Assembly (NCBI GenBank): GCA_964016885.1
Contig: OZ024742.1
Location: 8,736,662-8,800,661, forward strand
Source: Eledone cirrhosa
Taxonomy: Eukaryota > Mollusca > Cephalopoda > Octopoda > Eledonidae
Direction of reading: 5' to 3'
DNA: 64,000 nucleotides
Within the stretch, counting starts at the first letter, position 1, and every line of letters starts with the position of its first letter. Shown one piece after another: positions 31,301-42,470 of the stretch. The notes under the pieces were generated by a model that was given only the letters and a program-made list of their open reading frames with translations, was not told where the DNA came from and ran no database searches. A program made the position numbers and the translations under genes.

Positions 31301-34300
31301 TATATGCACATCTGTGTCTATATATGTATGTATGTGTCTATCTATGTATGTCTGTGTCTATCTCTGTATGTCTGTGTCTATCTCTGTATGTCTATGTCTA
31401 TCTATGCATGTCTGTGTCTATCTATGTATGTATGTGTCTATCTATGTATGTCTGTGTCTATCTCTGTATGTCTGTGTCTATCTATGTATGTCTGTGTCTA
31501 TATATGTACATCCGTGTCTATATATGTATGTATGTGTCTATCTCTGTATGTCTGTGTCTATCTCTGTATGTCTGTGTCTATATTTGTATGTCTGTGTCTA
31601 TCTCTGTATGTCTGTGTCTATCTATGTATGTCTGTGTCTATCTATGTATGCCTGTGTCTATCTATGTATGTATGGCTGTGTCTATCTCTGTATGTCTGTG
31701 TCTATCTCTTTATGTCTGTGTCTATCTATGTATGTATGTGTCTATCTATGTATGTCTGTGTCTATCTATGTATGTCTGTGTCTATCTATGTATGTCTGTG
31801 CTATCTATGTATGTATGTGTCTATCTATGTATCTCTGTGTCTATCTATGTATGTCTGTGTCTATCTCTGTATGTCTGTGTCTATCTCTGTATGTATGTGT
31901 CTATCTATGTATGTATGTGTCTATCTATGTATCTCTGTGTCTATCTATGTATGTCTGTGTCTATCTCTGTATGTCTGTGTCTATCTCTGTATGTATGTGT
32001 CTATCTATGTATGTCTGTGTCTATCTATGTATGTCTGTGTCTATATATGTACGTCTGTGTCTATCTATGTATGTCTGTGTCTATCTATGTATATATGTGT
32101 CTATATATGTATGTCTGTGTCTATCTATGTATCTCTGTGTCTATCTATGTATGTCTGTGTCTATCTCTGTATGTCTATGTCTATCTATGCATATCTGTGT
32201 CTATCTCTGTATGTCTATGTCTATCTATGCATGTCTGTGTCTATCTATGTATGTATGTGTCTATCTATGTATGTCTGTGTCTATCTCTGTATGTCTGTGT
32301 CTATCTATGTATGTCTGTGTCTATATATGTACATCCGTGTCTATATATGTATGTATGTGTCTATCTATGTATGTCTGTGTCTATCTCTGTATGTCTGTGT
32401 CTATCTCTGTATGTCTATGTCTATCTATGCATGTCTGTGTCTATCTATGTATGTATGTGTCTATCTATGTATGTCTGTGTCTATCTCTGTATGTCTGTGT
32501 CTATCTATGTATGTCTGTGTCTATATATGTACATCCGTGTCTATATATGTATGTATGTGTCTATCTCTGTATGTCTGTGTCTATCTCTGTATGTCTGTGT
32601 CTATATTTGTATGTCTGTGTCTATCTCTGTATGTCTGTGTCTATCTATGTATGTCTGTGTCTATCTATGTATGCCTGTGTCTATCTATGTATGTATGGCT
32701 GTGTCTATCTCTGTATGTCTGTGTCTATCTCTTTATGTCTGTGTCTATCTATGTATGTATGTGTCTATCTATGTATGTCTGTGTCTATCTATGTATGTCT
32801 GTGTCTATCTATGTATGTCTGTGCTATCTATGTATGTATGTGTCTATCTATGTATCTCTGTGTCTATCTATGTATGTCTGTGTCTATCTCTGTATGTCTG
32901 TGTCTATCTCTGTATGTATGTGTCTATCTATGTATGTCTGTGTCTATCTATGTATGTCTGTGTCTATATATGTACGTCTGTGTCTATCTATGTATGTCTG
33001 TGTCTATCTCTGTATGTCTGTGTCTATCTATGTATGTCTCTGTCTATCTATGTATGTCTGTGTCTATCTTTGTATGTCTGTGTCTATCTATGTATGTATG
33101 TGCTATCTATTTATGTATGTTTCTATCTCTGTATGTTTGTGTCTATCTCTGTATGTCTGTGTCTCTCTCTGTATGTATGTGTCTATCTCTGTATGTCTGT
33201 GTCTATCTATGTATGTCTGTGTCTATCTATGTATGTCTGTGTCTATCTATGTATATATGTGTCTATATATGTATGTCTGTGTCTATCTATGTATCTCTGT
33301 GTCTATCTATGTATGTCTGTGTCTATCTCTGTATGTCTATGTCTATCTATGCATATCTGTGTCTATCTCTGTATGTCTATGTCTATCTATGCATGTCTGT
33401 GTCTATCTATGTATGTATGTGTCTATCTATGTATGTCTGTGTCTATCTCTGTATGTCTGTGTCTATCTATGTATGTCTGTGTCTATATATGTACATCCGT
33501 GTCTATATATGTATGTATGTGTCTATCTCTGTATGTCTGTGTCTATCTCTGTATGTCTGTGTCTATATTTGTATGTCTGTGTCTATCTCTGTATGTCTGT
33601 GTCTATCTATGTATGTCTGTGTCTATCTATGTATGCCTGAGTCTATCTATGTATGTATGGCTGTGTCTATCTCTGTATGTCTGTGTCTATCTATGCATAT
33701 CTGTGTCTATCTATGTATGTATGTGTCTATCTATGTATTTCTGTATCTATCTCTGTACGTCTGTGTCTATCTATGTATGTCTGTGTCTATATATGCACAT
33801 CTGTGTCTATATATGTATGTATGTGTCTATCTATGTATGTCTGTGTCTATCTCTGTATCTCTTTATGTCTGTGTCTATCTATGTATGTATGTGTCTATCT
33901 ATGTATGTCTGTGTCTATCTATGTATGTCTGTGCCTATCTATGTATGTCTGTGCTATCTATGTATGTATGTGTCTATCTATGTATCTCTGTGTCTATCTA
34001 TGTATGTCTGTGTCTATCTATGTATGTATGTCTGTGTCTATCTATCTATGTCTGTGTCTATCTCTGTATGTCTGTGTCTATCTCTGTATGTCTGTGTCTA
34101 TCTATCTATGTATGTGTCTATCTATATATGTCTGTGTCTATCTATATATGTCTGTGTCTATTTCTGTATGTCTGAGTCTATCTTTGTATGTCTTTGTCTA
34201 TCTATGTATCTCTGTGTCTATCTATGCATGTCTGTGTCTATCTCTGTATGTCTGTGTCTATCTCTGTATGTATGTGTCTGTCTATCTATGTATGTATGTG

Positions 34301-36019
34301 TCTATCTATGTATGTCTGTGTCTATCTATGTATGCCTGTGTCTATCTATGTATGTCTGTGTCTATCTATGTATGTCTGTGTCTATCTATGTATGTCTGTG
34401 TCTATCTATGTATGTATGTGCTATCTATTTATGTATGTTTCTATCTCTGTATGTTTGTGTCTATCTCTGTATGTCTGTGTCTCTCTCTGTATGTCTGTGT
34501 CTATCTCTGTATGTCTGTGTCTATCTATGTATGTCTGTGTCTATCTATGTATGTCTGTGTCTATCTATGTATATATGTGTCTATCTATGTATGTCTGTGT
34601 CTATCTATGTATCTCTGTGTCTATCTATGTATGTCTGTGTCTATCTCTGTATGTCTATGTCTATCTATGCATATCTGTGTCTATCTATGTATGTATGTGT
34701 CTATCTATGTATTTCTGTATCTATCTCTGTACGTCTGTGTCTATCTATGTATGTCTGTGTCTATATATGCACATCTGTGTCTATATATGTATGTATGTGT
34801 CTATCTATGTATGTCTGTGTCTATCTCTGTATGTCTGTGTCTATCTCTGTATGTCTATGTCTATCTATGCATGTCTGTGTCTATCTATGTATGTATGTGT
34901 CTATCTATGTATGTCTGTGTCTATCTCTGTATGTCTGTGTCTATCTATGTATGTCTGTGTCTATATATGTACATCCGTGTCTATATATGTATGTATGTGT
35001 CTATCTCTGTATGTCTGTGTCTATCTCTGTATGTCTGTGTCTATATTTGTATGTCTGTGTCTATCTCTGTATGTCTGTGTCTATCTATGTATGTCTGTGT
35101 CTATCTATGTATGCCTGTGTCTATCTATGTATGTATGGCTGTGTCTATCTCTGTATGTCTGTGTCTATCTCTTTATGTCTGTGTCTATCTATGTATGTCT
35201 GTGTCTATCTATGTATGTCTGTGTCTATCTATGTATGTCTGTGCTATCTATGTATGTATGTGTCTATCTATGTATCTCTGTGTCTATCTATGTATGTCTG
35301 TGTCTATCTCTGTATGTCTGTGTCTATCTCTGTATGTATGTGTCTATCTATGTATGTCTGTGTCTATCTATGTATGTCTGTGTCTATATATGTACGTCTG
35401 TGTCTATCTATGTATGTCTGTGTCTGTCTCTGTATGTCTGTGTCTATCTATGTATGTCTCTGTCTATCTATGTATGTCTGTGTCTATCTTTGTATGTCTG
35501 TGTCTATCTATATATGTATGTATGTGTCTATCTCTGTATGTCTGTGTCTGTCTATCTATGTATGCCTGTGTCTATCTATGTATGTCTGTGTCTATCTATG
35601 TATGTCTGTGTCTATATATGTATGTCTGTGTCTATGTCTGTATGTCTGTGTCTATCTCTGTGTGTATGTGTCTATCTATCTATGTCTGTGTCTATCTATC
35701 TATGTCTGTGTCTATCTATGTATGTCTGTGTCTATCTATGTATCTCTGTCTCTATCTTTGTATGTCTGTGTCTATGTCTGTATGTCTGTGTCTATCTCTG
35801 TGTGTATGTGTCTATCTCTTTATGTCTGTGTCTATCTATGTATGTCTGTGTCTATCTATGTATGTCTGTGTCTATCTATGTATCTCTGTGTCTATATATG
35901 TATGTCTGTGTCTATCTCTGTGTGTCTGTGTCTATCTCTGTATGTATGTGTCTATCTCTCTATGTCTGTGTCTATCTATGTATGTCTGTGTCTATCTATG
36001 TATATCTGTGTCTGTGTAT
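25391..36019 (+). repeat. Satellite array 1, 20-bp unit section with higher-order repeats
   Basis: About 530 tandem copies of TGTCTATCTATGTATGTCTG or its common variant with TCTCTG. Occasional 4-bp word gains or losses and occasional GCTATC single-base deletions change the phase. The plus strand of the unit contains no TAA, TAG or TGA in any phase. Three overlapping frames therefore stay open for thousands of codons and encode a repeating 20-residue Cys/Val/Leu/Tyr/Ser pattern. They are not genes. Rare variant words recur in the same local context (ATGGCTG at 28131, 28745, 28990, 31672, 32695, 33657 and 35135), which shows larger duplicated blocks. Confidence 0.95.
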
Positions 36020-36280
36020 GTGAGTTATATATATACATATGCTTCTGAGTGTGTACGCATGTGAGTCTATGTGTTTTTCTCTGTACGTGTGTGCGTTTAT
36101 GCATTTGCATATTTTTTGTGTTGTGTGTGTACGTCTTTGTATACGTGTATGTATATGCGTTTGTGTTTGTGGGTATGGTTGATCATGCGTGTATGCTTGT
36201 ATGTATGTATTTATGTATGTATAACGAGGGGAAGCCTTCATTTATGTATGTATACATGTATGTTCGCTCTCATTTTCATT
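36020..36280. repeat. Degenerate TG/TATG-rich edge of array 1
   Basis: GTGTGTACGC, TATATA and (GTAT)n words without the 20-bp period. It is probably a decayed array edge plus an unrelated microsatellite. Confidence 0.6.
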
Positions 36281-36703
36281 CACCCTCTCTCTGCCCGCCA
36301 TCTCATTGTTTCCCTCGCCTGACCTTCTAGCAATCTTTTCCTCACTTACACTCGCTGGGGCCAGACCTTTCTTTTCGTTCGCCCCACACATATTACAACT
36401 CAAGTTCTCTCACCGCTGTGGTCTTGGATTTTCTTACCTTCAGGTGCTCACACATTGATCGGTTTGCTGTTTTTTTCGCTGTTTTCTCATTTCTTCCCTT
36501 TTCCCTTCTATTTTCCTTCCCTTCCTTCTCTATTTTCCTAATAACTTACCGAGTTATTTAACGCTCTGAGGGTAGATATATTGTTTTAAAGAGTTCAAAT
36601 ATTCTCCAGTAGACAACTGATGAGGACCCCCCCCCTTTCTTGCTTTCTTCTTATTCTCATTCCAATTTTAAGCTACCTTAACTAGCAACTACACAGCCAA
36701 TCC
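36281..36703. other. Pyrimidine-rich spacer, nothing recognised
   Basis: The plus strand is C/T-rich (many TTTTC, CCCTT and CTTCC words, and a C-tract near 36627). No open frame with a recognisable domain was found. Confidence 0.45.
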
Positions 36704-36775
36704 TATTCTCTATGTATGTATGTAAGTATGTATGTATATATGTATGTATGTCTTGTGTCGTATGTATGTCTTATG
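36704..36775. repeat. (TATG)n microsatellite
   Basis: A TATG run with small interruptions, ending in TATGTCTTATGTC. Confidence 0.85.
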
Positions 36776-37380
36776 TCAGGTCACCAGTTGGTGCTACTGG
36801 AAACATGTATCCCAGTACAACCTGTCTCATGGTCGGGTCGTTGGGGACTAAACTGGCAACCCACCGAGGTTTCTTGGTGAGGAGGGTCACTTTGGACGTC
36901 CTGCAGGACTAAAAACAAAACCTGTCAAAGGGCAAAGGAGCTCTTAAGAGTCAATGGCCATCCAAAATCACCGGGAGAGATGACCCCTTAACCTTTATCT
37001 AGGCAGAATTCTAGGAGAAGGAAAACTCTGATATAACACCTGCAACCCTGATGGTATCCAATGTTGATGACTTGTTCTTCTTTTTGTTAAATATCATCTT
37101 GGTTAAGAGAGTGGGACTGGCTTTGTGCAGTGCCTTTGCTCACTATAAAAGCTTCAAGGCACAGGCATTGCTTTATATCTGGAGATCTCTCTGCCCTTGT
37201 CGTCACATGGTACCATGGGCCTAGCACTATGTGTCAGTAATTGTCACAGGTGTAGTGTTTGTACCAGAGTTTTCAAGTCGCTGGCTGGACTAAAAAGTCA
37301 CACTCGTTCAGCGCATCGGTAGGGGTTCTCCTACATGGATATAAAGTAGTGGCCGTACTCGAAAACTAGTTGGCAGCCAC
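36776..37380 (+). other. Low-copy spacer or decayed element between TATG repeats
   Basis: About 600 bp of balanced composition, bracketed by two TATG microsatellites. Only its 3' third shows coding character (next entry). Being framed by microsatellites recalls the LINE insertions upstream, but its 3' end (GGCAGCCACC before the TATG run) is unlike that family. Confidence 0.4.
37149..37322 (+). pseudogene. Fragment with one C2H2 zinc finger
   Basis: A frame of 57 codons is open from after TAA 37146-37148 to TAG 37320-37322, with an internal ATG at 37215. It encodes CSVCTRVFKSLAGLKSHTRS followed by AH, a C-x2-C-x12-H-x4-H finger with the usual F and L positions. A single finger of the style F-x2-L-x-GL-x2-H near a C-terminus occurs on several decayed retroelement polyproteins as well as on host proteins. 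No domain is visible upstream. Its source is unknown. Confidence 0.45.
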
Positions 37381-37520
37381 CATGTATGTATGTATGTATG
37401 TATGTATGTATGTATGTATGTATGTATGTATGTATGTATGTATGTATGTATGTATGTGTGTATGTATGTATGTATGTGTGTGTGTATGTATGTATGTATG
37501 TATGTGATGTGTGTAATGTG
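37381..37520. repeat. (GTAT)n microsatellite
   Basis: About 30 nearly perfect GTAT units, with a few GTGT units at the 3' side. Reverse-strand Thr/His/Ile frames are artefacts. Confidence 0.95.
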
Positions 37521-37798
37521 TATGAGAGACATTGAGAATCAACATATGTGAGAGTTATGTTCATATGACGTCATACGCTAGTTAGTCAACTTGTATTTGT
37601 TCATTTATTTAATCAGTCTAAAGTCCGTATAGAGCTAGTAAGCCATGACCGGCCCAAGGAAGAATCTATAACTTCTTAAATTGAGAAAAAACAATAAAAC
37701 AATATATAGAGAGCTAACTAAATATAAAAACATTTCTAAATTAAAAAAATTAATTAAATTAAAATTCAAAATTAAACAGGGAAGGGAAACGGGAGGCG
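37521..37798. other. AT-rich junction DNA before array 2
   Basis: No gene. An A/T-rich stretch (AAATTAAAAAAATTAATT words) precedes GGGAAACGGGAGGCG, and the first array 2 unit starts at about 37799. Confidence 0.6.
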
Positions 37799-40700
37799 TT
37801 GTATTGGTAGTCGTTGGTCAACTAGTATGGTAGATAGTTGTATTGGTAGTCGTTGGTCAACTACTATGGTAGATAGTTGTATTGGTAGTCGTTGGTCAAC
37901 TAGTATGGTAGATAGTTGTATTGGTAGTCGTTGGTCAACTACTATGGTAGATAGTTGTATTGGTAGTCGTTGGTCAACTACTATGGTAGATAGTTGTATT
38001 GGTAGTCGTTGGTCAACTACTATGGTAGATAGTTGTATTGGTAGTCGTTGGTCAACTACTATGGTACATAGTTGTACTGGTAGTCGTTGGTCAACTACTA
38101 TGGTAGATAGTTGTATTGGTAGTCGTTGGTCAAGTGGTATGGTAGATAGTTGTATTGGTAGTCGTTGGTTAACTGGTATGGTAGATAGTTGTATTGGTAG
38201 TCGTTGGTCAGCTGGTATAGTAGATAGTTGTATTGGTAGTCGTTGGTCAACTAGTATGGTAGATAGTTGTATTGGTAGTCGTTGGTCACCTGGTATGGTA
38301 CATAGTTGTATTGGTAGTCGTTGGTCAAGTGGTATGGTAGATAGTTGTATTGGTAGTTATTGGTCAACTGGTATGGTAGATAGTTGTATTGGTAGTCGTT
38401 GGTCAAGTGGTATGGTAGATAGTTGTATTGGTAGTCGTTGGTCAAGTGGTATGGTAGATAGTTGTATTGGTAGTCGTTGGTCAACTAGTATGGTAGATAG
38501 TTGTATTGGTAGTCGTTGGTCAACTACTATGGTAGATAGTTGTATTGGTAGTCGTTGGTCAACTGGTATGGTAGATAGTTGTATTGGTAGTTGTTGGTCA
38601 ACTGGTATAGTAGATAGTTGTATTGGTAGTCGTTGGTCAACTGGTATGGTAGATAGTTGTATTGGTAGTCGTTGGTCAACTGGTATGGTAGATAGTTGTA
38701 TTGGTAGTCGTTGGTCAACTAGTATGGTAGATAGTTGTATTGGTAGTCGTTGGTCAAATACTATGGTAGATAGTTGTATTCGTAGTCGTTGGTCACCTGG
38801 TATGGTAGATAGTTGTATTGGTAGTCGTTGGTCAACTGGTATGGTAGATAGTTGTATTGGTAGTCGTTGGTCAACTGGTATGGTAGATAGTTGTATTGGT
38901 AGTCTTTGGTCAACTACTATGGTAGATAGTTGTATTGGTAGTCGTTGGTCAACTGGTATGGTAGATAGTTGTATTGGTAGTCGTTGGTTAACTGGTATGG
39001 TAGATAGTTGTATTGGTAGTCGTTGGTCAACTGGTATGGTAGATAGTTGTATTGGTAGTCGTTGGTCAACTAGTATGGTAGATAGTTGTATTGGTAGTCG
39101 TTGGTCAACTACTATGGTAGATAGTTGTATTGGTAGTCGTTGGTCAACTGGTATGGTAGATAGTTGTATTGGTAGTCGTTGGTCAACTGGTATGGTAGAT
39201 AGTTGTATTGGTAGTCGTTGGTCAACTAGTATGGTAGATAGTTGTATTGGTAGTCGTTGGTCAACTGGTATGGTAGATAGTTGTATTGGTAGTCGTTGGT
39301 CAACTACTATGGTAGATAGGTGTATTGGTAGTCATTGGTCAACTGGTATGGTAGATAGTTGTATTGGTAGTCGTTGGTCAACTACTATGGTAGATAGTTG
39401 TATTGGTAGTCGTTGGTCAACTACTATGGTAGATAGTTGTATTGGTAGTCGTTGGTCAACTGGTATGGTAGATATTTGTATTGGTAGTCGTTGGTCAACT
39501 ACTATGGTAGATAGTTGTATTGGTATTCGTTGGTCAACTACTATGGTAGATAGTTGTATTGGTAGTCGTTGATCAACTGGTATGGTAGATAGTTGTATTG
39601 GTAGTCGTTGGTCAACTACTATGGTAGATAGTTGTATTGGTAGTCGTTGGTCAACTGGTATGGTAGATAGTTGTATTGGTAGTCGTTGGTCAACTGGTAT
39701 GGTAGATACTTGTATTGGTAGTCGTTGGTCAACTGGTATGGTAGATAGTTGTATTGGTAGTCGTTGGTCAACTGGTATGGTAGATAGTTGTATTGGTAGT
39801 CGTTGGTCAACTACTATGGTAGATAGTTGTATTGGTAGTCGTTGGTCAACTGGTATGGTAGATAGTTGTATTGGTAGTCGTTGGTTAACTACTATGGTAG
39901 ATAGTTGTATTGGTAGTCGTTGGTCAACTACTATGGTAGATAGTTGTATTGGTAGTCGTTGGTCAACTGGTATGGTAGATAGTTGTATTGGTAGTCGTTG
40001 GTCAACTGGTATGGTAGATAGTTGTATTGGTAGTCGTTGGTCAACTGGTATGGTAGATAGTTGTATTGGTAGTCGTTGGTCAACTGGTATGGTAGATAGT
40101 TGTATTGGTAGTCGTTGGTCAACTGGTATGGTAGATAGTTGTATTGGTAGTCGTTGGTCAACTGGTATGGTAGATAATTGTATTGGTAGTCGTTGGTCAA
40201 CTAGTATGGTAGATAGTTGTATTGGTAGTCGTTGGTCAACTGGTATGGTAGATAGTTGTATTGGTAGTCGTTGGTCAACTACTATGGTAGATAGTTGTAT
40301 TGGTAGTCGTTGGTCAACTGGTATGGTAGATAGTTGTATTGGTAGTCGTTGGTCAACTACTATGGTAGATAGTTGTATTGGTAGTCGTTGGTCAACTACT
40401 ATGGTAGATAGTTGTATGGGTAGTCGTTGGTCAACTGGTATGGTAGATAGTTGTATTGGTAGTCGTTGGTCAACTGGTATGGTAGATAGTTGTATTGGTA
40501 GTCGTTGGTCAACTACTATGGTAGATAGTTGTATTGGTAGTCGTTGGTCAACTACTATGGTAGATAGTTGTATTGGTAGTCGTTGGTCAACTGGTATGGT
40601 AGATAGTTGTATTGGTAGTCGTTGGTCAACTACTATGGTAGATAGTTGTATTGGTAGTCGTTGGTCAACTACTATGGTAGATAGTTGAATTGGTAGTCGT

Positions 40701-42289
40701 TGATCAACTGATATGGTAGATAGTTGTATTGGTAGTCGTTGGTCAACTACTCTGGTAGATAGTTGTATTGGTAGTCGTTGGTCAACTACTATGGTAGATA
40801 GTTGTATTGGTAGTCGTTGGTCAACTGGTATGGTAGATGTTTGTATTGGTAGTCGTTGGTCAACTACTATGGTAGATAGTTGTATTGGTAGTCGTTGGTC
40901 AACTACTATGGTAGATAGTTGTATTGGTAGTCGTTGGTCAACTGGTATGTTAGATAGTTGTATTGGTAGTCGTTGGTCAACTGGTATGGTAGATACTTGT
41001 ATTGGTTGTCGTTGGTCAACTGGTATGGTAGATAGTTGTATTGGTAGTCGTTGGTCAACTGGTATGGTAGATAGTTGTATTGGTAGTCATTGGTCAACTA
41101 CTATGGTAGATAGTTGTATTGGTAGTCGTTGGTCAACTGGTATGGTAGATAGTTGTATTGGTAGTCGTTGGTCAACTACTATGGTAGATAGTTGTATTGG
41201 TAGTCGTTGGTCAACTACTATGGTAGATAGTTGTATTGGTAGTCGTTGGTCAACTGGTATGGTAGATAGTTGTATTGGTAGTCGTTGGTCAACTGGTATG
41301 GTAGATAGTTGTATTGGTAGTCGTTGGTCAACTAGTATGGTAGATAGTTGTATTGGTAGTCTTTGGTCAACTAGTATGGTAGATAGTTGTATTGGTAGTC
41401 GTTGGTCAACTAGTATGGTAGATAGTTGTATTGGTAGTCGTTGGTCAACTACTATGGTAGATAGTTGTATTGGTAGTCGTTGGTCAACTGGTATGGTAGA
41501 TAGTTGTATTGGTAGTCGTTGGTCAACTACTATGGTAGATAGTTGTATTGGTAGTCGTTGGTCAACTACAATGGTAGATAGTTGTATTGGTAGTCGTTGG
41601 TCAACTACTATGGTAGATAGTTGTATTGGTAGTCGTTGGTCAACTACTATGGTAGATAGTTGTATTGGTAGTCGTTGGTCAACTAGTATTGTACATAGTT
41701 GTATTGCTAGTCATTGATCAACTGGTATGGTAGATAGTTGTATTGGTAGTCGTTGGTCAACTGGTATGGTAGATAGTTGTATTGGTAGTCGTTGGTCAAC
41801 TGGTATGGTAGATAATTGTATTGGTAGTCGTTGGTCAACTACTATGGTAGATAGTTGTATTGGTAGTCGTTGGTCAACTAGTATGGTAGATAGTTGTATT
41901 AGTAGTCGTTGGTCAACTGGTATGGTAGATAGTTGTATTGGTAGTCGTTGGTCAACTGGTATGGTAGATAGTTGTATTGGTAGTCGTTGGTCAACTACTA
42001 TGGTAGATAGTTGTATTGGTAGTCGTTGGTCAACTGGTATGGTAGATAGTTGTATTGGTAGTCGTTGGTCAACTGGTATGGTAGATAGTTGTATTGGTAG
42101 TCGTTCGTCAACTACTATGGTAGATAGTTGTATTGGTAGTCTTTGGTCAACTGGTATGGTAGATAGTTGTATTGGTAGTCGTTGGTCAACTAGTATGGTA
42201 GATAGATGTATTGGTAGTCGTTGGTCAACTGCTATGGTAGATAGTTGTATAGGTAGTCGTTGGTCAACTGGTATGGTAGATAGTTGTAT

Positions 42290-42470
42290 TGGTAGTCGTT
42301 GGTCAACTAGTATGGTACATAGTTGTATTGGTAGTTGTTGGTCAGCTGGTATAGTAGATAGTTGTATTGGTAGTCGTTGGTCAACTACTATGGTAGATAG
42401 TTGTATTGGTAGTCGTTGGTCAACTAGTATGGTACATAGTTGTATTGGTAGTCGTTGATCAACTGGTATG
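42290..42470 (+). repeat. Block-end motif of array 2 (example copy)
   Basis: It is a string of units carrying TACATAG, then a GGTCAGCTGGTATAG unit, then ACT and AGT units, and ending in CGTTGATCAAC with an in-frame TGA. The same string ends at 42458, 45617, 46319, 54002 (shorter form), 54509, 55836, 57318, 58527 and 62222. It marks a second higher-order family. Confidence 0.85.

Noticed and set aside
25626..36048. Overlapping plus-strand open frames of up to 2849 codons with a Cys-rich 20-residue repeat
   Set aside because: All three plus-strand phases are open at once because the 20-bp unit has no stop codon. The repeated residues are just the unit read in three phases. No start, signal or domain supports a protein.
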